Assembly (NCBI GenBank): GCA_019414515.1
Contig: DXLX01000025.1
Location: 1-55,699, forward strand
DNA from: Collinsella sp.
GTDB lineage: Bacteria > Actinomycetota > Coriobacteriia > Coriobacteriales > Coriobacteriaceae
Length of the DNA: 55,699 nucleotides
Reading direction: 5' to 3'
Both the position numbers and the translations under genes were made by a program. Below, piece after piece: positions 50,328 through 55,699 of this stretch (positions within the stretch are counted from its first letter, which is position 1; each line of letters opens with the position of its first letter). Under the pieces are notes generated by a model. The model saw nothing but the letters and a program-made list of their open reading frames with translations, was not told where the DNA came from and ran no database searches.

Positions 50328-50705
50328 ATGATTCCCGGATCGAACAAGGACCATCCGTCCTTCTTTAAGTCGTTTTCCTACGCCATGGAGGGCTTCGTCA
50401 CCGCCGTCAAGACCGAGCGCAACATTAAGGTCATGCTCGTTGCGGGCGTGTGCACCGTCATTGCCGGCTGTATCGTGGGCCTCGACATTGCCGAGTGGGC
50501 CACGATTATCATCTGTTGTGGCTTGGTGATTCACGGCGAGCTGTGCAACACCGCTATGGAGGCCATCGTCGACCTGGCGACCCAGGAGCTCCATCCGCTG
50601 GCCAAGCGTGCGAAGGACATCGCCGCCGCCTCTGTATACGTTCTTTCCATCACTGCCGCGATTGTGGGCGTGCTGGTATTTGCCCACGCGCTCGGCTTTA
50701 TTTAG
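50328..50705 (+). CDS. dgkA: Diacylglycerol/undecaprenol kinase
   Basis: A 125-residue, three-helix membrane kinase. In Gram-positives this family phosphorylates undecaprenol to feed the cell-wall lipid carrier. The conserved ELCNTAMEAIVDL, with the catalytic Glu and Asn, lies between helix two and three; AVKTERNIKVM is the N-terminal amphipathic part, and HPLAKRAKDIAAASV follows. ATG 50328 follows GGAG. It lies 12 bases before era. Confidence 0.93.
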   Translation: MIPGSNKDHPSFFKSFSYAMEGFVTAVKTERNIKVMLVAGVCTVIAGCIVGLDIAEWATIIICCGLVIHGELCNTAMEAIVDLATQELHPLAKRAKDIAAASVYVLSITAAIVGVLVFAHALGFI

Positions 50706-50717
50706 AAAGGGATTCCC

Positions 50718-51785
50718 ATGTCCGACAATATGCAGCCTACCGATGAGATTTTGGACGACGAGTCCCTGGACGCGGTGGATACCGAGGAGCTCGAGGAAGT
50801 CGTGGAGTTCGACCCGTTTGAGGGCATGAGCGATGAGGAGCTCGACGCCCTGTGCGACGAGGACGACGGTTCTATGGGCTTTGGTGACGTGGAGCCCGGT
50901 TTTCGCAGCGGCTTCGTGGCCCTGGTCGGACGCCCCAACGCCGGCAAGTCCACGCTGCTCAACGCCTGCTATGGCAAAAAGGTCGCCATCACCTCGCCGG
51001 TGGCACAGACGACCCGCCGTCGCATGCGCGCCGTCGTCAACCGTCCCGGCTACCAGCTGGTCTTTGTCGATACCCCGGGTATTCATAAGCCCAAGGACGG
51101 CCTGGGGTCCGAGCTCAACAAGAGCGCACTGTTCGAGTTGAACGATGTCGACGTCGTCGCGTTTTTGGTTGATGCCACCAAGCCCATCGGCAGGGGAGAC
51201 GCCTGGGTTGCCGAGCGTGTCAGATGCGCTCGTTGCAAGAAGGTCCTGGTGCTCACCAAGGCCGATGAGGCCGACCCCACACAGGTCATGGAGCAGCTTA
51301 AGGCCGCCCACGAGCTCATGGACTATGACGACGAGATCGTGACGTCGTCGGTCAAGAACTTCAACGTCGATGCCTTCATTGAGACCGTTGCGCACTTTTT
51401 GCCCGAGGGCCCGCGTTGGTTCCCCGAGGACATGGGTACCGACGCTTCCGACGAGACACTCGTTGCCGAGTTTGTGCGCGAGAAGGTCTTGCGCCGCACC
51501 CGTGATGAGATCCCGCACTCCGTTGGCGTGATCTGCGATGCGCTCGAGCAGACCAAGAAGGTGCTGCGCGTGCACGCCACCATTTACGTCGAGCGTGAGG
51601 GCCAAAAGGGCATCATCATCGGCAAGGGCGGCGAGATGATCAAGCATATCGGTATCGACGCCCGCCGCGATCTTGAGCGCATCTTTGGCACGCAGGTCTT
51701 TTTGGAGCTGGACGTGAAGGTCAAGGCCGGCTGGCGTGACGACGAGGCCCAGATTCGCCGCTTTGGCTACAACGCCGAGGACTAA
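50718..51785 (+). CDS. era: GTPase Era with an acidic N-terminal extension
   Basis: A 355-residue GTPase that binds 16S rRNA and guides 30S assembly. G1 is GRPNAGKSTLLN, the switch KKVAITSPVAQTTRRR, G3 DTPGIHKPKDGLG and G4 LTKAD. The C-terminal KH domain reads KGIIIGKGGEMIKHIGIDAR. The oddity is the first ~55 residues, rich in Asp and Glu (for instance DEELDALCDEDDG), before the GFVALVG strand; typical Era starts within 10 residues of it. ATG 50718 follows GAAAGGGA. recO comes next. Confidence 0.95.
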   Translation: MSDNMQPTDEILDDESLDAVDTEELEEVVEFDPFEGMSDEELDALCDEDDGSMGFGDVEPGFRSGFVALVGRPNAGKSTLLNACYGKKVAITSPVAQTTRRRMRAVVNRPGYQLVFVDTPGIHKPKDGLGSELNKSALFELNDVDVVAFLVDATKPIGRGDAWVAERVRCARCKKVLVLTKADEADPTQVMEQLKAAHELMDYDDEIVTSSVKNFNVDAFIETVAHFLPEGPRWFPEDMGTDASDETLVAEFVREKVLRRTRDEIPHSVGVICDALEQTKKVLRVHATIYVEREGQKGIIIGKGGEMIKHIGIDARRDLERIFGTQVFLELDVKVKAGWRDDEAQIRRFGYNAED

Positions 51786-51800
51786 GGACGCGCGGCGCGC

Positions 51801-52550
51801 ATGGCAGGCTCCCGGACATATCGCACGAAGGTGCTCGTCCTCGATAAGACGAAGCTCAAAGAGACGGACCTGATCCTGACGATGCTTGACGAGCGGGGTC
51901 GACAGGTTCGTGCCGTGGCAAAGGGTGCGCGTAAGCCCGGCGGGCGGTTGGCGGCGCGCTGCGAGCTGTTCTGTACCGTTGATATGCTGCTTGCGCATGG
52001 ACGGTCACTCGACGTGGTTTCCCAGGCCGAGCTTATGGAGGCGCCGCTCGGCGCTGCGCCCGATTACGAGACGACTTGCGCCGCAAGCGCGATCGCCGAG
52101 GTCGCACGCGTGTGCTCGTTCGAGGACGCCGAGGACCCGTTTACCTTTGCCATTACGCAACGGGCGCTTACCCTGGTCGGCAGCGGGCTCGACGCTGCGC
52201 ATATGGATTTACTTGTGGCGGCATATGTCTTTAAGCTGCTGTCGCACGTTGGCTATCGACCAGATTTTTCGGCCTGCGTGCTGTGCGGAGACCCCATGCT
52301 GTCGTATTTTTCACCACAGGCGGGCGGGCTCATGTGCGGATCGTGCGCGTCGAGCGTTCCGGGTGCCGAGCTGGTATCGACTGGTGAGGTCGCATGGCTT
52401 CGCGCCCTCATGTCCATGACCTTCGATGCGCTCATGGCCGAGCGAATCGACCCGCATACGGCGGCATTCTTGCTCGGGCTTTCGCATGTTTGGGCTGCGA
52501 CGCACACCGATCAGCGCCTCCGTGCGATGGAATTCATGTTGGGTCGGTGA
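51801..52550 (+). CDS. recO: DNA repair protein RecO
   Basis: A 249-residue recombination mediator that helps load RecA in the RecFOR pathway. The N-terminal OB fold starts RTYRTKVLVLDKTKLKETD, with VAKGARKPGGRLAA; the C-terminal part holds a zinc site, CVLCGDP and CGSCA. The length is typical. ATG 51801 follows era by 15 bases. It ends the phoH-to-recO run; rpsO then has its own promoter. Confidence 0.94.
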   Translation: MAGSRTYRTKVLVLDKTKLKETDLILTMLDERGRQVRAVAKGARKPGGRLAARCELFCTVDMLLAHGRSLDVVSQAELMEAPLGAAPDYETTCAASAIAEVARVCSFEDAEDPFTFAITQRALTLVGSGLDAAHMDLLVAAYVFKLLSHVGYRPDFSACVLCGDPMLSYFSPQAGGLMCGSCASSVPGAELVSTGEVAWLRALMSMTFDALMAERIDPHTAAFLLGLSHVWAATHTDQRLRAMEFMLGR

Positions 52551-52574
52551 TGATGCGCAGGGGCGGGCTGCTTG

Positions 52575-52583
52575 TGGTAACAT
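52575..52583 (+). promoter_or_regulatory. rpsO extended -10 promoter
   Basis: TGG TAACAT, an extended -10 with no clear -35, about 105 bases before the rpsO start. The GC-rich leader at 52600-52675 could carry S15 autoregulatory structure, which is known in other bacteria. Confidence 0.4.
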
Positions 52584-52688
52584 ATCGGCCTGTTGGTACC
52601 TCGATCTTGGTTGCTCGCTCCACCGGCGGCTTCCCAGTCCGAGGCGAATCGAGTCGCCCGTGGGCGACGTTAAACGAAAGGTGAAACA

Positions 52689-52967
52689 ATGACTGTTTCC
52701 AAAGAGCGCAAGGCTGAGCTGACTGCCCAGTTCGGTAACACCCCGGTCGACACCGGCAACCCCAAGGTTCAGGTCGCCATCCTGTCCGAGCGCATCAAGG
52801 AGCTGACCGAGCACATGAAGTCCCACCAGAAGGACTTCCACACCCGTCGTGGCCTGCTCATGCTCGTCGGCCGTCGTCGTCGTCTTCTCTCCTACATCAA
52901 GAAGAACGACATCGTCGAGTACCGTGAGCTCATCAAGGCTCTGGGCATCCGCGACAACATCCAGTAG
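52689..52967 (+). CDS. rpsO: 30S ribosomal protein S15
   Basis: A 92-residue small-subunit protein that binds the 16S central domain. It reads VSKERKAELTAQFGN, VQVAILSERIKELTEH and HTRRGLLMLVGRRRRLL, all diagnostic. ATG 52689 follows GAAAGGTG. It is separated from pnp by a terminator and a structured leader; the rpsO-pnp pairing is widespread. Confidence 0.97.
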   Translation: MTVSKERKAELTAQFGNTPVDTGNPKVQVAILSERIKELTEHMKSHQKDFHTRRGLLMLVGRRRRLLSYIKKNDIVEYRELIKALGIRDNIQ

Positions 52968-52982
52968 GATTTGTACATGCTA

Positions 52983-53013
52983 AGAGCGTCCTGCGCAGCG
53001 GGGCGCTCTTTTT
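52983..53013 (+). terminator. Terminator after rpsO
   Basis: AGAGCG-TCC pairs with GGG-CGCTCT around a small loop, followed by TTTTTG. Confidence 0.8.
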
Positions 53014-53061
53014 GTGTAAGGGCGTGAACAATCACGCTCTGAAGCGTGGCGGGGGCAGGGG

Positions 53062-53089
53062 GCCTGCGTCACATGAGAAGCCCGCAGGC
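53062..53089 (+). promoter_or_regulatory. Hairpin in the pnp leader
   Basis: GCCTGCG (53062-53068) pairs with CGCAGGC (53083-53089), 28 bases before the pnp start. A pnp leader hairpin cut by RNase III and degraded by PNPase mediates autoregulation in E. coli; an equivalent here is inference. Confidence 0.35.
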
Positions 53090-53116
53090 AAGGGGCCTGT
53101 GGGGTAAAGGAGAACA

Positions 53117-55363
53117 ATGACACTCGTATCCAAGACCTTTGAGCTGTACGGCAAGATCTACACCTTTGAGTCGGGCGAGCTTGCCAAGCAGGCCACCGGC
53201 GCCTGCCTGGTCAAGCAGGGCGACACCACGATGCTCGACACCGTGGTCGTCTCCAAGGAGCGTAAGAACTACGACTTCTTCCCGCTGACCGTCGACTTCA
53301 ACGAGAAGATGTACGCCGCCGGCCGCATTCCGGGTGGCTACCTCAAGCGTGAGGGCCGTCCCAGCGAGAAGGCCACGCTCACCGCGCGCATGATCGACCG
53401 TCCGATTCGCCCGAGCTTCCCGGACGGCTTCCGTAACGAGGTACACATCGTCGCCACCTCGCTCGTCGCCGACCAGGTCAACCCCTTCGACGTCATCAAC
53501 GTTATGGGTGCATCCCTGGCCATGACGCTCGGCGGCGTGCCCTTCGAGGGCCCGCTTGCCTGCGTGCGCATCGGTCGCAACGTGGAGACCGGCGAGTTTA
53601 TCGTCAACCCCACCTATGAGGAGCGCGAGAACTCCGACCTGGACCTGGAGCTGGGCGGCTCTGCCGACTTCATCTCGATGGTCGAGGCCGGCGCCGAGGA
53701 GATCTCCGAGGACGACATGCTCGCCGCCATGAAGTTTGGCCAGGAGGCTCTCGCTGCCTTCTGCCAGGCCCAGGACGAGTTCGTCGCCGAGTGGGAGCAG
53801 GTCAACGGCACCATCGTCAAGAAGGAGTACCCGCTCGACCAGCCCGTCGAGGAGGTCCAGGAGCGCATCTTCGCCCACTACGACGAGATGGCTGCTGCCT
53901 TGCGCGACGCCGACAAGCTCTCCCGTATCGGCAAGGTCGAGGCTCTGAAGGAGTCCATCCGTGCCGAGTTCACCGAGGAGGAGCAGGCCGCTTGGGAGCG
54001 CGAGATCCCCGTGGCGCTCAAGAAGCTCGAGAAGAAGGCCATGCGCACCATGGTCGTCGAGACTGGCGAGCGCGTCGACGGCCGTGCTGCCGACGAGATC
54101 CGCCCCATCATGGTGAAGGACAACTACCTGCCGCTCGTTCATGGCTCCGGCCTGTTCCAGCGCGGCCAGACCCAGGTGCTCTCCGTCCTGTCGCTCGGCA
54201 TGCTCAACGAGGGCCAGCGTCTGGATACCATCGAGCCCACCGAGGGCAAGCGCTACATGCACCACTACAACTTCCCGCCGTTCTGCACCGGCGAGACCGG
54301 CCGCATGGGCAGCCCCAAGCGCCGCGAGATCGGCCATGGCAACCTGGCCGAGCGCGCTCTGCTTCCGGTGCTCCCCGACGAGAACGAGTTCCCCTACGCC
54401 ATCCGCGTCGTCTCCGAGGTCATGGAGTCCAACGGTTCGTCTTCGATGGCTTCGACCTGCGGTTCCACGCTCGCCCTTATGGACGGCGGCGTGCCCATTA
54501 AGCGCCCGGTCTCCGGTATCGCCATGGGTCTGATCCAGGAGGAGGGCAAGACCGTGGTCCTGTCCGACATCCAGGGTCTCGAGGACTTCCTGGGCGACAT
54601 GGACTTTAAGGTCACCGGCACCACCAAGGGCATCACCGCTCTGCAGATGGACAACAAGGCCACCGGCCTCACCTTTGACATCCTGGCCCGCGCCCTGCAG
54701 CAGGCCAAGGAGGGTCGCGCCTTCATCCTGCAGAAGATGCTCGATGTGATCCCCGAGCCGCGCCACACCACGCGCAGCACCGCTCCGCGCATCGTCTCCA
54801 TCCAGGTCCCGACCGACAAGATCCGCGACGTCATCGGTTCCGGCGGTAAGGTCATCCGCGGTATTCAGGACGAGACCGGCGCTTCGGTCGACATCCAGGA
54901 GGACGGCACCGTCTTTGTCGGCGGCACCGGCGAGTCCGTGGACCAGGCCGTCGAGCGCATCAAGCTCATCATCAAGGTTCCCGAGCCGGGCGAGGAGTAC
55001 ACGGGTCGCGTGGTCTCCATCCAGCCCTTCGGCGCCTTCGTCAACCTGCTGCCCGGCAAGGACGGCCTGCTGCACATCTCCCGCGTTGCCAAGGGTCGCG
55101 TGGAGAAGGTCGAGGACGTCCTCAACGTGGGCGACGAGGTCAAGGTCGTCGTCATCGAGGTCGACGATCGCGGCAAGATCTCGCTCGATCGTCTTGACAA
55201 GCCCGAGGCCCCGGCTCGCGCCGAGGGTGCCTCTGAGGGCGACGGCGAGCACTTCCAGCGCCGTGAGCGTCCGCGTCGCGAGCGCTCCGAGCGCAGCGAC
55301 CGTCCGCGCCGTCCCGGTGACAACGGAGGCCGCAAGCCCCGCCGTCACCACGACGCCGAGTAA
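53117..55363 (+). CDS. pnp: Polynucleotide phosphorylase
   Basis: A 748-residue 3'-to-5' phosphorolytic exoribonuclease, central to mRNA decay. Two RNase PH domains flank a helical domain: the first has GRIPGGYLKREGRPSE and RMIDRPIRPSFP, the second FPPFCTGETGRMGSPKRREIGHG and SNGSSSMASTCG with catalytic Ser/Asp region MGLIQEEG. A KH domain (IRDVIGSGGKVIRGIQDETG) and an S1 domain (YTGRVVSIQPFGAFVNLLPG) follow, then about 50 residues rich in Arg, Glu and Pro. ATG 53117 follows AAAGGAG. The window's last gene. Confidence 0.98.
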   Translation: MTLVSKTFELYGKIYTFESGELAKQATGACLVKQGDTTMLDTVVVSKERKNYDFFPLTVDFNEKMYAAGRIPGGYLKREGRPSEKATLTARMIDRPIRPSFPDGFRNEVHIVATSLVADQVNPFDVINVMGASLAMTLGGVPFEGPLACVRIGRNVETGEFIVNPTYEERENSDLDLELGGSADFISMVEAGAEEISEDDMLAAMKFGQEALAAFCQAQDEFVAEWEQVNGTIVKKEYPLDQPVEEVQERIFAHYDEMAAALRDADKLSRIGKVEALKESIRAEFTEEEQAAWEREIPVALKKLEKKAMRTMVVETGERVDGRAADEIRPIMVKDNYLPLVHGSGLFQRGQTQVLSVLSLGMLNEGQRLDTIEPTEGKRYMHHYNFPPFCTGETGRMGSPKRREIGHGNLAERALLPVLPDENEFPYAIRVVSEVMESNGSSSMASTCGSTLALMDGGVPIKRPVSGIAMGLIQEEGKTVVLSDIQGLEDFLGDMDFKVTGTTKGITALQMDNKATGLTFDILARALQQAKEGRAFILQKMLDVIPEPRHTTRSTAPRIVSIQVPTDKIRDVIGSGGKVIRGIQDETGASVDIQEDGTVFVGGTGESVDQAVERIKLIIKVPEPGEEYTGRVVSIQPFGAFVNLLPGKDGLLHISRVAKGRVEKVEDVLNVGDEVKVVVIEVDDRGKISLDRLDKPEAPARAEGASEGDGEHFQRRERPRRERSERSDRPRRPGDNGGRKPRRHHDAE

Positions 55364-55386
55364 CAGCTACACATAAGCAGCTCAAC

Positions 55387-55417
55387 AAGGGCGACTCCGG
55401 ACAGGGGTCGCCCTTTT
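55387..55417 (+). terminator. Terminator after pnp
   Basis: AAGGGCGAC pairs with GTCGCCCTT, followed by TT; the T-run is shared with the first bases of the palindrome that begins at 55414. Confidence 0.8.
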
Positions 55418-55553
55418 GCTATTCCCAGCGGGGGCCGCGGGCAAAGTTTCCTGCTCTACAGTCCTGCTCGCACGGAGAGCACATTAAGTGCTCTCCGACT
55501 CGTGCGGAACTCGCGATAAACTTTACCCGCGGCCCCCGCCGGGAATAGCAAAA
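55414..55553. repeat. 140-bp cruciform palindrome
   Basis: The outer arms 55414-55449 and 55518-55553 are 36 bases each and complementary except at two positions. Inside, CGCAC (55469-55473) and GTGCG (55502-55506) flank a perfect hairpin, GGAGAGCAC (55474-55482) with GTGCTCTCC (55488-55496), loop ATTAA. Both mismatches are A-C in a plus-strand RNA but would be G-U pairs in a minus-strand RNA. No open frame is convincing. It may be a non-autonomous mobile palindrome or encode a structured RNA on the minus strand. Confidence 0.8.
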
Positions 55554-55699
55554 GGGCTGGTGGATGCGGGTTTCAATTTTGTCAGATGGTCAATTCAGTT
55601 TTCCATATTTCTGAATTGTCGATAGCTGCACACCCGGTATATCCCCAGATAAAACCAACCAAAATAAACCTGTCCCTTTTGGCAGGTCTGGGGCCATCG
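55554..55699. other. Intergenic DNA with two further dyads
   Basis: No gene seen. CAATTCAG (55591-55598) pairs with CTGAATTG (55611-55618). CCCCAGA (55643-55649) pairs with TCTGGGG (55687-55693), with an inner ACCTG-T-CC / GGCAGGT stem. The window ends here, so any downstream gene is out of sight. Confidence 0.5.

Noticed and set aside
53069..55351. 760-codon minus-strand frame opposite pnp
   Set aside because: Another antisense shadow; composition follows the complement of pnp codons.
1..55699. CRISPR array, tRNA, rRNA, prophage or intact insertion sequence
   Set aside because: No regularly spaced repeats, cloverleaf-like gaps, integrase-phage gene runs or complete transposase were seen; the XerC-like gene fits a chromosomal dimer-resolution role by its place after trmFO.

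Overview
The window reads as the chromosomal core of a high-GC Gram-positive gut anaerobe of the class Coriobacteriia, most likely Collinsella or a close relative. The reasons are the GC-rich codon use, an actinobacterial-type integration host factor, fermentative AdhE with pyruvate phosphate dikinase, and a gene order that is actinobacterial but condensed. The genus call is inference from gene content and style; no database was searched.

Layout. 1-2900: a less GC-rich accessory-looking patch with a small DUF3784-like membrane protein, an ABC exporter half-transporter, and the broken remains of a second ABC ATPase that ends in a run of ten G. 2900-3570: non-coding, with a terminator and a long hairpin. 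3571-6321: ppdK. 6434-13153: rplS, rnhB, yraN, comM/yifB, dprA, trmFO and a xerC-like recombinase with no canonical start codon. 13203-23500: translation and envelope/isoprenoid block rpsB-tsf, then pyrH-frr-uppS-cdsA-dxr-rseP-ispG-proS. 23604-27867, minus strand: an APH-fold kinase and adhE, a transposase relic, and rpmB. 28190-33642: pyrimidine operon pyrR-pyrB-pyrC-pyrK-pyrD-pyrF behind a readable terminator/antiterminator leader. 33809-36292: mihF-gmk-rpoZ-thiI. 36506-40960: comEA-comEC-holA-rpsT. 41035-52550: lepA-dus-hemW, two tandem dnaJ genes (the first with a membrane tail), mtaB-phoH-ybeY-dgkA-era-recO. 52575-55363: rpsO and pnp. 55387-55699: a terminator followed by a 140-bp near-perfect palindrome and smaller dyads.

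How it works together. Most genes are household genes: ribosome parts, RNA decay and tRNA modification, lipid and isoprenoid precursors, UMP synthesis. Four genes for DNA uptake and handling (comM, dprA, comEA, comEC) suggest a capacity for transformation. AdhE and PpdK point to mixed-acid/ethanol fermentation and PEP/pyruvate interconversion.

I found no CRISPR array, tRNA, rRNA, prophage or intact insertion sequence, and no clear novel multi-gene system. The points most worth a second look are the membrane-tailed DnaJ, the xerC start, the 140-bp palindrome, the pyr leader, the G-tract ABC relic, the winged-helix-like insert in RseP, and a possible leaderless lepA.
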